From: Promethearchaeota archaeon
GTDB lineage: Archaea > Asgardarchaeota > Lokiarchaeia > Helarchaeales > RDOG01
Direction of reading: 5' to 3'
Length of the DNA: 64,000 bases
Assembly: GCA_011365055.1 (NCBI GenBank)
Contig: RDOG01000013.1
Location: 44,343 to 108,342, forward strand
Shown: positions 9,273-16,741 of the stretch, in pieces
Layout of the letters: every line of letters starts with the position of its first letter
Position numbering within the stretch: position 1 is the stretch's first letter
Notes under the pieces: generated by a model
What the model saw: the letters and a program-made list of their open reading frames with translations, nothing else
Databases searched by the model: none
What the model was told of the DNA's origin: nothing
Made by a program: the position numbers and the translations under genes

Positions 9273-10136
9273 ATGATAAATTGGAATCCAACATTTATAA
9301 AAGATGCGATGAAAATTAGCAATTTAGAGATTGCAGTTAAATTAATTACAACTATTGATCCACGAGGCTGGCCTCATACTTCTTTAATCGCATTTAATCG
9401 CGCAAAAACTGAAAAAGAAGTTGTCTGGGGGCAATTTACTGAAGGAAAAACCAAAAAACACGTCTTTGACAACCCTAAACAAGGATTATTGTTTATGACC
9501 GCTGAAATGCCCTTTAAATTCGTTCAGGCGAAAGTGAAATTTGTTGATACAATGCTTGGCGGCGAGGATTGTGAGTATTTTTCAAGACTTCCCATGCTCC
9601 GGTATGCTACATATTTCAACGTGTGGCGAGCATTTTATAATGAGGTTATAGCAGTATCAGATGTAAGAGATTTAGGTTTAATTGGGATATTAAAAGGGAT
9701 CATTGTCAATCTAATTGGCAAAGGTGGGGCCAAATCAAAAATTACAGACGTTAAATTGCAAGACTTTGGTATTAATTTAGTAAATGGACCAATTAATCCC
9801 AAATTTATTAGTTATATTGATCCTTCTGATGGATTTCCAATGACTATTCCTTGTTTTCAAATAAGGGCTCCTGATCCAAGTAAACTCATTTTCACTCTTT
9901 CACAATTTAAAGAAGATCTTTTACAAATCCCTGAAGAGTCAAAGATTGCGGTATATGCATTGAACATGGAACTAGAAAATCAATTAATAAATGGAACTTT
10001 TACCGGTTTCCAAAAGTTTCGGGGTATAAAATATGGAATTATTGAGATCGATGAAATATACAATAGCATGCCTCCATTTCCCGGAGTAATTTATCCTGAA
10101 TTACAAGTACGACAAAAAGTCATTAGCTTTGAGTAA
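9273..10136 (+). CDS. Pyridoxamine-phosphate-oxidase-like FMN split-barrel protein
   Basis: 287 aa. The N-terminal ~110 residues have the split-barrel pattern of FMN-binding PNPOx-like proteins (LITTIDPRGWPHTSLIAF, FDNPKQGLLFMT, VQAKVKFVDT). The C-terminal ~150 residues form a second alpha/beta part that I cannot name. There are no membrane segments. The start ATG follows GGTGATGAA and lies nine bases after the glycyl-radical enzyme stop, so the two are surely co-transcribed. A redox or protective partner role for the radical enzyme is inference from position only. Members of this family bind FMN, F420 or haem, and the cofactor cannot be told here. Confidence 0.75.
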   Translation: MINWNPTFIKDAMKISNLEIAVKLITTIDPRGWPHTSLIAFNRAKTEKEVVWGQFTEGKTKKHVFDNPKQGLLFMTAEMPFKFVQAKVKFVDTMLGGEDCEYFSRLPMLRYATYFNVWRAFYNEVIAVSDVRDLGLIGILKGIIVNLIGKGGAKSKITDVKLQDFGINLVNGPINPKFISYIDPSDGFPMTIPCFQIRAPDPSKLIFTLSQFKEDLLQIPEESKIAVYALNMELENQLINGTFTGFQKFRGIKYGIIEIDEIYNSMPPFPGVIYPELQVRQKVISFE

Positions 10137-10153
10137 ATTTTCCAACGATTTCT

Positions 10154-10600
10154 TTATTTTAAAGGGATATAAATCATTGTTTTAGGTTCTTCACCAGGAT
10201 TTTCTCTTGGATCATTCAAATATGCTTCAATAACCCAATTTTGTGCTTCATGTCCTTGTGAAATGATAAAAGCATTTAATTCATTATATGATTTTTCAAC
10301 TGTCTCATACGGTCCTACATGTAATGTAGTAGCAAATTTTCCACCAGGAATCTTACTTGATTGAACACGTCCTTTATTGGGATGTTTTACAGCTACTGGA
10401 AATCCAAGTTCAATGTCAAGATTCGACATGTCCATGTTATAATAAATGACAAATGGTTCACCAGTAGGTTCTATGCCCAATTCTCCAATATATTTCATGA
10501 TTTCACCATAACCTTCCCCTAAAATATTAGGAAGTTTTTCAACAGGAGATTTTGTCCTAATACTCAAAGTTTTCAATTCTTTTATTTCTTTAAGTTCCAT
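10154..10600 (-). CDS. GyrI-like small-molecule-binding protein
   Basis: 148 aa, the length of one stand-alone GyrI-like/AraC-effector-binding domain. Visible hallmarks are the starting strand ELKEIKELKTLSIRT, a central DIELGFPV strand, GGKFATTLHVGPYETVEKSY and the closing NDPRENPGEEPKTMIYIPL with the conserved Glu-Pro before the last strand. There is no DNA-binding domain, so it is a ligand sequestering/hydrolase-like protein rather than a regulator. It is convergent with the glycyl-radical operon (18-base gap). The ligand is unknown. Confidence 0.85.
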   Translation of the reverse strand: MELKEIKELKTLSIRTKSPVEKLPNILGEGYGEIMKYIGELGIEPTGEPFVIYYNMDMSNLDIELGFPVAVKHPNKGRVQSSKIPGGKFATTLHVGPYETVEKSYNELNAFIISQGHEAQNWVIEAYLNDPRENPGEEPKTMIYIPLK

Positions 10601-10775
10601 AATCTTTCACCATTAATTTATTGTCGATTAATTATTTATTTCTAATTTATTTTTAAATTAAAATCAGCGTTAGAGATATGAGATAAGTAAGTTGTATTAC
10701 CCCAATATTACAAGGAATAATATAGGAATATAGGGAAGACATATTTTGAGATAATATCACTTACGAGTTGATCTC

Positions 10776-10967
10776 ATGAGCGTCGAGAAAAAAAAATGTG
10801 CTAAATGCCAGTCATTTGAAAAAGTAAAATTGTTCGATGACTTATGTATTAAATTTAATAATTGGTGTAATGCAGTTCAAAAACCAATTGCGTTAATTCA
10901 TGGTTGTAAATTACAAGAAAAAATGGATGATGATAAATACAAGCATTATATCTTTCAATACTTTTAA
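10776..10967 (+). CDS. Small cysteine-rich protein
   Basis: 63 aa. Five cysteines (CAKC near 8-11, then C24, C31 and C44) in a compact basic/acidic sequence suggest a small metal- or disulfide-stabilised protein. The ATG at 10776 has no strong Shine-Dalgarno. It lies alone ahead of the MIT-AAA ATPase gene, 94 bases away on the same strand, so co-transcription is possible. No family recognised. Confidence 0.5.
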   Translation: MSVEKKKCAKCQSFEKVKLFDDLCIKFNNWCNAVQKPIALIHGCKLQEKMDDDKYKHYIFQYF

Positions 10968-11061
10968 TATCCCTTCATGCATTTTTTCCTATATACAATC
11001 ATTTAATTATTTGTTCATGCTTATTCCTTGATGGCTAACCTAATCTAATGAGGATATTTAC

Positions 11062-12216
11062 ATGTCATATGAGACCATAAATAAATTTGTACGACTTGCA
11101 TCGCAGCATGCTTCGAGTGCAGTAGAATTAGAACGAAAAAATGAATTTGAACGAGCTATTGACGAATATATTCGCGCTGCAGAGATATTAATGGAATTAA
11201 TCAAGGTTGCAAAAAAATCTCCGGAAAGAGAAGGATGGGAGCGCAGAGCAGAAGAATATGTCAACCGTGCTAAAACATTAAAATCAAGTGAAAAGGAATC
11301 TACTACTACTGGAAGGAAGGAACTGCAAGATGTCGATTGCTCAAACGTTGGAGATTTTTATGATCCCAAAAAAAATAAGCTAGATTTTTCAAAGCTTGCT
11401 GGATTAGATGAAGTGAAAAAGATCTTAAAAAGAGCGATTGAATGGTCTTTAAAATACCCTGAAAAAATGGAACAACATGGGTTGGAATCAACAAAAGGTA
11501 TCTTGCTAGTCGGTCCTCCTGGATGTGGAAAAACTTATCTGGTAAAATGCGCAGCAGGGGAGTTTAAAATAATGCTTTTAGTTGCAAGTCCGTCTTCAAC
11601 TTTTAATAAATACGTTGGAGAAACTCCTAAAGCCGTGAAAAAAATTTTCACTTGCGGCGAAAAATTAGCTCCTAGCATCATATTTGTGGATGAAGTTGAT
11701 AAATTGTTGCCAGATCCTGCTCGAACTTCTGATACATCTGGCGTGGGTGGTCAAGCGTTGAGCACGTTTCAACAAGAAATGGACGGTGCAGCTTCCGGTG
11801 AAGGTTTTGTGGTCATCATGGCAACAAACGATCCTGAAAATCTCCATCCTGCACTTACTCGAACGGGAAGAGTCTCATATCGCATTCTGGTGCCTCCTCC
11901 TGATGATAAAGGAAGAGCTTCAATTTTTAAAATTCATCTTAAAGCACCCAAATTAAAGATTGCTCCTGGGATCGATTTTAACAAGCTATCCCAAATGACT
12001 GCGCCAGAAAATGGTTGGTATTATTCTGGCTCTGATATTGAAGAAATGTGTCGTCGAGCGAAAGAAAAACGGTTTGAATTAATCATAAAATCAGATGATG
12101 ATAACATTCCTTTAGATTATAACTTGTTGGAAGAAGCAGTTAATAGCGTAAAACGCTCGATTTCTCCAAAATTACTACAACGTTACACGAATTGGGCTAA
12201 AGAATTCGAAACATAA
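11062..12216 (+). CDS. MIT-domain AAA ATPase (Vps4/CdvC-like)
   Basis: 384 aa. Residues 1-75 form a three-helix MIT domain (AVELERKNEFERAIDEY, then WERRAEEYVNRAKTLK), the module that docks Vps4 and CdvC on ESCRT-III tails. The AAA core has Walker A GPPGCGKT (151-158), pore-loop aromatic Tyr184 (NKYVGET), Walker B IIFVDE (206-211) and arginine fingers in TRTGR (R267, R270). The C-terminal SPKLLQRYTNWAKEF resembles the Vps4/katanin closing helix. The finger region is Cdc48/Rpt-like (RxGR then VPPPD) rather than the Vps4 RRRF form, so it is a hybrid. It should remodel ESCRT-III-like filaments or other protein assemblies. No ESCRT-III or Vps25 gene is adjacent. This may be a Vps4 paralogue, not the main one. 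Confidence 0.85.
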   Translation: MSYETINKFVRLASQHASSAVELERKNEFERAIDEYIRAAEILMELIKVAKKSPEREGWERRAEEYVNRAKTLKSSEKESTTTGRKELQDVDCSNVGDFYDPKKNKLDFSKLAGLDEVKKILKRAIEWSLKYPEKMEQHGLESTKGILLVGPPGCGKTYLVKCAAGEFKIMLLVASPSSTFNKYVGETPKAVKKIFTCGEKLAPSIIFVDEVDKLLPDPARTSDTSGVGGQALSTFQQEMDGAASGEGFVVIMATNDPENLHPALTRTGRVSYRILVPPPDDKGRASIFKIHLKAPKLKIAPGIDFNKLSQMTAPENGWYYSGSDIEEMCRRAKEKRFELIIKSDDDNIPLDYNLLEEAVNSVKRSISPKLLQRYTNWAKEFET

Positions 12217-12253
12217 AAAATAATTAGCGGATGAAATTTCAGGTTGAATTTGC

Positions 12254-12799
12254 ATGTTTAAACGATCTGTCATGAAATATTTTTTAATTTGTAGCATTTT
12301 AACTCTTCTTCTATCTTGTTTTCTTTGCTCCCCATCATTAGCATATGGAACTGATATATTCTACCCTGAGCCAAAGAATCCAGGTATTTATCACGAAAAC
12401 TTCACAAAATCAACAAGCCAAGTCTATGCTTATTATAAAGTTTCTTGTAATGAAAGCGTTCTTTTAAACGTTACCCTTATTTTTAGTCATCCCACAAATT
12501 ACTTGAATTTGACTCTCCTAGATCACAATGATTATGTAACTAATGAGTCTTGTTATAACATTACGAGTAATAATGCAAGTCAAAAATGTTTATTTAATGG
12601 AGATTATAAAATAATTGTGGGAGCGACAGGGACTGATGGGTGGTATAATTTTACTTTATTGATAGAAATAACAGACCTTAGTCAAGAAAATCCAAATAAT
12701 ATTCAAATTCCGGGTTTTGAATTCCTCTTTATTATAGTGAGTTTAGTATTTAGTATAGGATTATTTAGATGGCAAAAGAAAAAAAATTTGATACAATGA
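12254..12799 (+). CDS. Secreted protein with C-terminal sorting-like anchor
   Basis: 181 aa. A signal peptide spans about 1-31 (hydrophobic run ILTLLLSCFLCSP, cleavage near SLAYG). The ectodomain carries numerous Asn-x-Ser/Thr sequons (NFT, NVT, NLT, NIT) and a beta-sandwich-like pattern resembling a bacterial pre-peptidase C-terminal domain (GDYKIIVGATGTDGWYNFTL). The end has IPGFEF, a hydrophobic stretch and a basic tail WQKKKN, the layout of archaeosortase-type signals; it resembles the Loki-CTERM/PGF-CTERM class. It is probably an exported, glycosylated and anchored surface protein. It follows the MIT-AAA gene by 37 bases. Confidence 0.7.
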   Translation: MFKRSVMKYFLICSILTLLLSCFLCSPSLAYGTDIFYPEPKNPGIYHENFTKSTSQVYAYYKVSCNESVLLNVTLIFSHPTNYLNLTLLDHNDYVTNESCYNITSNNASQKCLFNGDYKIIVGATGTDGWYNFTLLIEITDLSQENPNNIQIPGFEFLFIIVSLVFSIGLFRWQKKKNLIQ

Positions 12800-12877
12800 A
12801 ATTTGTTACCATAAATTGAAGAAAGAAGTCTCACATAAGAGAATTAAAATTAAGATTAAAAAAAAATTATATCAAAA

Positions 12878-13348
12878 TCATTCTTCTTCATTTGACAATT
12901 CTAAAATTCCTTTAATTAATTGCTTATCAAGATAATATCCCGCGCTTATTATTTTTAAAATACAATCTTTCACTGATGGTATTAAACCTTGTCTTTTAGC
13001 TTTAACTAATACACCTAAAGTACCTTGAACTTTTAAATTCAAGGATTTAGCTATTCGTCGTCCTTTTTTTTCGTCAAGCAAAACAGGATTGTTTGTTTCA
13101 TTAGCCAATGATATCGTTGCTGCTTCTCCTTCATCAAGTAAATCGGTCAAGATTTTTAAAACATCTGTTTTAATTGTTTGTTTCACTTCAATCCAGGGTT
13201 CTTTAAGAATTTGTTGCCCATCTGGTTTTTTCAGTAATTCTTTTTTAACTTGATCAGGAATTATAACTTTCTTATAAAGTTGTTTTAAAAGCGGAAGTAA
13301 GGACGTTTCATATAATACAATAATTGGACCTGTATCAGAAATTTTCAA
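12878..13348 (-). CDS. DUF3368 PIN-like toxin
   Basis: 156 aa. DUF3368 proteins are PIN-fold nucleases paired with UPF0175 antitoxins. The starting strand ISDTGPIIVL supplies the first acidic residue (Asp5); the middle DEGEAATISLA provides Glu/Asp, and LLDEKKGRRIAKSLNLKVQGTLGVLV is the family signature. It overlaps its upstream antitoxin gene by four bases (13345-13348), the usual antitoxin-first arrangement. Predicted activity is metal-dependent RNA cleavage held in check by the partner. It opens the left edge of the defence/mobile island. Confidence 0.9.
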   Translation of the reverse strand: MKISDTGPIIVLYETSLLPLLKQLYKKVIIPDQVKKELLKKPDGQQILKEPWIEVKQTIKTDVLKILTDLLDEGEAATISLANETNNPVLLDEKKGRRIAKSLNLKVQGTLGVLVKAKRQGLIPSVKDCILKIISAGYYLDKQLIKGILELSNEEE

Positions 13349-13584
13349 TCTAAAGTTTCAATCTCCTCTTTTAAATCCTCTATAGTTATATTTGTAAATG
13401 AAATTTTCATTTTTCCTAATTCATGGAGCATGTCCCATACGGATATTTCAGCTAAATCTGCTGCTTGCTTTAAAGTTATCTCACCTTCCTCAAAAAGACT
13501 TGAAGCTATAAGTAACTTTACTTTTTTTTCTGAAATTTCAGATGGAATTTTTATAATAACTTTCTTTATTGTCATTTTCATCAA
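13345..13584 (-). CDS. UPF0175 family antitoxin
   Basis: 79 aa. UPF0175 pattern: an N-terminal beta strand (KKVIIKIPSEI), then helices ASSLFEEGEITLKQAADLAEISVWDMLHEL forming an HTH-like module, and an acidic C-terminal tail (ITIEDLKEEIETLD) that would bind the DUF3368 toxin. It starts at an ATG at 13584 or the next codon and overlaps the toxin by four bases. It probably autoregulates the operon. Confidence 0.88.
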   Translation of the reverse strand: MMKMTIKKVIIKIPSEISEKKVKLLIASSLFEEGEITLKQAADLAEISVWDMLHELGKMKISFTNITIEDLKEEIETLD

Positions 13585-13884
13585 TTTTCTTTTTTAAATT
13601 ACAAAAAGATGAATTCATATAATATAATGTTATGATACTGATAAAAAGTTGCCGATTTCTTCTTACTAAATGATTTCCCAGAACAATTTTTTAAAATCAG
13701 AATTTAAAAGCATCAAGATTCAATTTGTATCAATTTGTAATATATTTAATCTATATTTTAAGAACTCTTATTTAAGAGAATTGAAATAACTCATTACAAA
13801 AATAATAATATTCATTTATACGACCAGAAAAGATATCTACAGCAAGTTCCACATATAAGAAAAATTTTTTTAATAGTTTTCTAA
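13585..13884. other. Intergenic region in the defence island
   Basis: 300 bases of A/T-rich sequence between the UPF0175 gene and the convergent end of the RHH gene upstream of it. I see no coding frame, repeat or RNA. It should hold the UPF0175-DUF3368 promoter. Confidence 0.4.
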
Positions 13885-14214
13885 TTACTTATTATCATTT
13901 TTCCACTGTTTAAATATTTCTTCAGCTAGTTTTGATGTATAATCGTCCACTTGGGAAGATATGGGAGGATCTTCAATGGTATCTGCTATTTTTTTGAAAA
14001 CGTCAATTGGAGCTAATTTCGTTAACGTAATTATTTTTTTTAATGAGACCTTGCCTTCTTGATAGTCTTTTAACAAAATTGGAAGGAGATCAGTTGTCAA
14101 TCCTTTTAGTAATAATTCCCTAACAATAACTGATTTTGCTACTCCTCGTCTTTTTGCTAAAAAAGACACTATTCCATCAATTTCTTCGTCTACTCGAAAA
14201 TTTATTTGAGTCAC
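13885..14214 (-). CDS. Ribbon-helix-helix type antitoxin-like protein
   Basis: 109 aa. The N-terminal strand TQINFRVDEEI and helices IDGIVSFLAKRRGVAKSVIVRELLLKGL fit a ribbon-helix-helix DNA-binding domain. The middle VSLKKIITLTKLAPIDVFKKI resembles the UPF0175-like helical module, and the tail is acidic. The start is GTG at 14214. It is divergent from the broken PIN gene, 40-100 bases away, instead of co-directional. If it neutralises that PIN protein, the pair is rearranged; it may also be an orphan antitoxin. Confidence 0.7.
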   Translation of the reverse strand: MTQINFRVDEEIDGIVSFLAKRRGVAKSVIVRELLLKGLTTDLLPILLKDYQEGKVSLKKIITLTKLAPIDVFKKIADTIEDPPISSQVDDYTSKLAEEIFKQWKNDNK

Positions 14215-14253
14215 GTGTTATTATTGACAGCAAAAAAATATAATTATTTTGCT

Positions 14254-14757
14254 ATTTATTATAACAACAAGATTTTTATTATTGACACTTGCATGTGATT
14301 AAAACTTGACATGCTGAAAGAAAGTAAAGAATTTAATCCAGATTTGCTATATGACTGGATTAAAATTGAAATATCTCATCAAGTATTGAAAGAATTGGAA
14401 TATTTTAATTGTAAATCATGTGTCAAAGAAAAAACCAGCATAGTTCCAATAAAAGATGAAAAAACATATAAACAAGCTATAAAATTAAATTTTGATGAAG
14501 CTGATGCCAGTATCATCAGCAAGGGAAAACAGGATTTGGATTCAATAATAGTTAGTGAAGATGGTCTATTGTTGGAATATGCTCGTATTAAAAACTTGAC
14601 AGCCATCCAACTTATTGATTTATTCTTGATTTTAATGCAAAAAAAACTGATTAACTCAACGCAACTATATCTCTTGACAAAATTTCTCAGACATCTTAAA
14701 AATATAACGAAAAAAAAAGAAAAAGCTATTCTTAAAAGACGATCTTCGATGGAATGA
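14254..14757 (+). pseudogene. PIN/DUF3368-like toxin gene broken by in-frame TGA
   Basis: The only ATG-started frame begins at 14311 (148 aa), but the same frame upstream reads KIFIIDTCM, stop, LKLDMLKES. KIFIIDTC is the first beta strand of a PIN domain with its catalytic Asp, so the real gene begins near 14224-14270 and is split by TGA at 14296-14298. The downstream part keeps DEADASIISKG and VSEDGLLLEYA, matching PIN second and third acidic motifs. No ATG precedes the strand; TTG at 14224 is possible. Without the first strand the product would lack a metal-binding Asp. Alternatives are readthrough, selenocysteine (no support) or a base error. Confidence 0.7.
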
Positions 14758-14829
14758 ATTTAATAAAGATGTTTAACTTAGTCATATTTTGAAAGAAAAT
14801 ATAATGAAATTAATTTTCAAAATTTAATT

Positions 14830-15423
14830 TCAACCTCTTAAACAGTATCTCCAGAATTCACAATCTCGACATTTTGCGGCATCTTCAACAGGTTTAGGAA
14901 TAATTTCTTCAATAAGTATTTTTTTCATTTCCTTTAAATGAGATAAAACCTTTCTCTTGTCCTCGATGTCAATTTCGTGAATAAATTCTTTATTTTCTTT
15001 TAAATACCACACTTTTACTTTTTGGACTAATAACCCAAGCTGCGATTCCACTAAAATTGCTTGAACAATGAGTTGGGCTAAATGATGATCTGAAATTTTT
15101 TGTTCTACATGCTTTCCTGTTTTAATATCAACTGGTATTGCTTCATTTTCGTAATATTCTAAATAATCCAATAATGCAACTAATCCAAATTTTACATCCT
15201 TTAAATAAATATTGTAGTATTTCTGAATTTGACCATCCAATTCAGGATTTTTCTTCCGAATTGCATCGTGAATCTCTTCTCCACGTTCCATTTTATACGT
15301 TCGCTCTGGTTGAATTCTCATTACATGCCTGAAATATATTATTCTGGGACAATACACGTATTGTCTCATATCTTCTGCAGTAAAATAAATCTCGTCAAGA
15401 GATGAAATTGAATAATGACTCAT
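14830..15423 (-). CDS. cas4: CRISPR adaptation nuclease Cas4
   Basis: 197 aa. RecB-like nuclease with an Fe-S cluster; Cas4 trims prespacers and selects PAM-bearing ends. Visible: Cys25 in YCPRIIYF, His52 (GEEIHD), Asp86 (ALLDYL), Asp99-x-Lys101 in VDIKTGK, Gln117, and the C-terminal Cys185, Cys188 and Cys194 (KCRDCEFWRYC). All four cluster cysteines and the nuclease residues are present, so it should be active. Its start overlaps the cas2 stop as TAATG, so it is the last gene of a coupled operon with cas1 and cas2. Confidence 0.95.
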   Translation of the reverse strand: MSHYSISSLDEIYFTAEDMRQYVYCPRIIYFRHVMRIQPERTYKMERGEEIHDAIRKKNPELDGQIQKYYNIYLKDVKFGLVALLDYLEYYENEAIPVDIKTGKHVEQKISDHHLAQLIVQAILVESQLGLLVQKVKVWYLKENKEFIHEIDIEDKRKVLSHLKEMKKILIEEIIPKPVEDAAKCRDCEFWRYCLRG

Positions 15424-15722
15424 TAAAACCCAACCATGCTTTTCATTTCTTCAAAACTAAACATGTTATTTTCCTTTACCACGATGCACTTTTCCAAACA
15501 ATTGTTACAAATCGGAAATAATCGAATATCTGCTTTAATTTTCCTTGAGACGGCACTTAATTGCATGGCTATCGTCTCCATTAAATTCATTGTCGAATTT
15601 CCAAAAAATACTGAATATTCAATCCGTTTCAACCCAAAATTTTTAAGCACTTGTGCAATTTTGGTTCGATAATCATCAAATTCTTCAGGAACATCATATA
15701 TTACTAGAAGCTTCATGAACAT
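15423..15722 (-). CDS. cas2: CRISPR adaptation protein Cas2
   Basis: About 99 aa. Cas2 is the ferredoxin-fold dimer at the centre of the Cas1-Cas2 integrase. The first strand KLLVIYDVPEE carries the conserved Asp, and RIEYSVFFG is the conserved second-strand motif. Four cysteines near residues 70-85 (CNNCLEKC) are unusual additions. I place the start at the ATG overlapping the cas1 stop (TGATG at 15722); ATG at 15716 would give the classic MKLLVIYD start. Coupled to cas1 and cas4. Confidence 0.95.
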   Translation of the reverse strand: MFMKLLVIYDVPEEFDDYRTKIAQVLKNFGLKRIEYSVFFGNSTMNLMETIAMQLSAVSRKIKADIRLFPICNNCLEKCIVVKENNMFSFEEMKSMVGF

Positions 15723-16741
15723 CACCATGGCATTATAAATGGTAAATATTCTGGCGTTCTACCAATGAGAAAATGGACAAGAGATCTTGCTTGCCGAAGT
15801 ATCAATTGACGATAACTCACCCGTTTTCCATTTGAATTTTCCATTCCATTTTCAATCTCTTCATATAAATGTCTAAGGAATTTTTTTTTTCCATCCTCCG
15901 TAAACATCATCATGTCTGATGGTCTCTCAAAATCTTCCTCAGTCAACATTTTTTTCGTGAATAACTTGAACACGAGGCGATCTACAATGATTTGCCTGAA
16001 TTCTTCTATTAAATCTAATGCGAGCGATGGTTTTCCAGAACGATCTGAATGAAGATATCCTGCAAAAGGTTCTAATCCTGCAGTCGCTATTCCTATTAAT
16101 ATCTCTCCATATAAAATTGTATAACCAAAACTTAAAGAAGAATTTAGCGGGTCTTTTGGAGGTCTCCGTTCCCGCCGCTCAAATCCGAGCCAACTTGGAA
16201 TGATATTTTTAATCGCTTGAAAATATTCTCTGGTTCCAATTCCTTCAATTCCCATGATATCCCATCGAACATCATCAATATTCCCCATTACTCCATCTAA
16301 GGCTTGGATTTGTTGCTTGATGTTATCAATCGCATCTTTTAAAATTGGTTCAACGACTTGATCTTGCATCCTATTTTTTCGGAGCCTTGCTAACATTCGA
16401 GCTTTATTTTCTAATGCAGACATGGCGAATTGTTTTGCTAAATAAGTTCCTCGATCATCATTATATGCTAAAATTTGTTCTCGGCGGGTTAAAACAGTCC
16501 CATGGGCTGCGAATGGATGAAATACTGCAGTTGGACGATGTTTTTTAACAAAGATTACAGAAATTCCGTTGCTCGCTAACATGAATAATGCATCATTACT
16601 AATCTGAACCTTTGATCCAACTACTAATCCTCCTAAATTGCGTACGGCAATCTCTTTTTTCTCTTTGTCAGGATATTTCACGTAAATAGTCGCGGATTTC
16701 TTACCAATATAAGTTCCAGGCTTATCAAATACATAAATCAT
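15722..16741 (-). CDS. cas1: CRISPR integrase Cas1
   Basis: 339 aa. The N-terminal beta domain (YVFDKPGTYIGKKSATIYV) is followed by the catalytic alpha domain. The metal-binding triad is visible: Glu166 in GIEGIGTREYF, His231 in GYLHSDRSGK, Asp243 in LALDLIEEFR. The length is standard for type I-associated Cas1. It should integrate spacers with Cas2. Its ATG shares one base with the stop of the preceding DUF2797 gene (TAATG) and cas2 follows with TGATG, so the four genes form one coupled unit. No effector (Cas3, Cas5, Cas7, Cas9, Cas10, Cas12) and no array lie in the window. Confidence 0.96.
   Translation of the reverse strand: MIYVFDKPGTYIGKKSATIYVKYPDKEKKEIAVRNLGGLVVGSKVQISNDALFMLASNGISVIFVKKHRPTAVFHPFAAHGTVLTRREQILAYNDDRGTYLAKQFAMSALENKARMLARLRKNRMQDQVVEPILKDAIDNIKQQIQALDGVMGNIDDVRWDIMGIEGIGTREYFQAIKNIIPSWLGFERRERRPPKDPLNSSLSFGYTILYGEILIGIATAGLEPFAGYLHSDRSGKPSLALDLIEEFRQIIVDRLVFKLFTKKMLTEEDFERPSDMMMFTEDGKKKFLRHLYEEIENGMENSNGKRVSYRQLILRQARSLVHFLIGRTPEYLPFIMPW

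Noticed and set aside
14296..14298. TGA read as selenocysteine
   Set aside because: PIN proteins are not known selenoproteins, the position is normally a hydrophobic residue, and I see no convincing SECIS-like hairpin.
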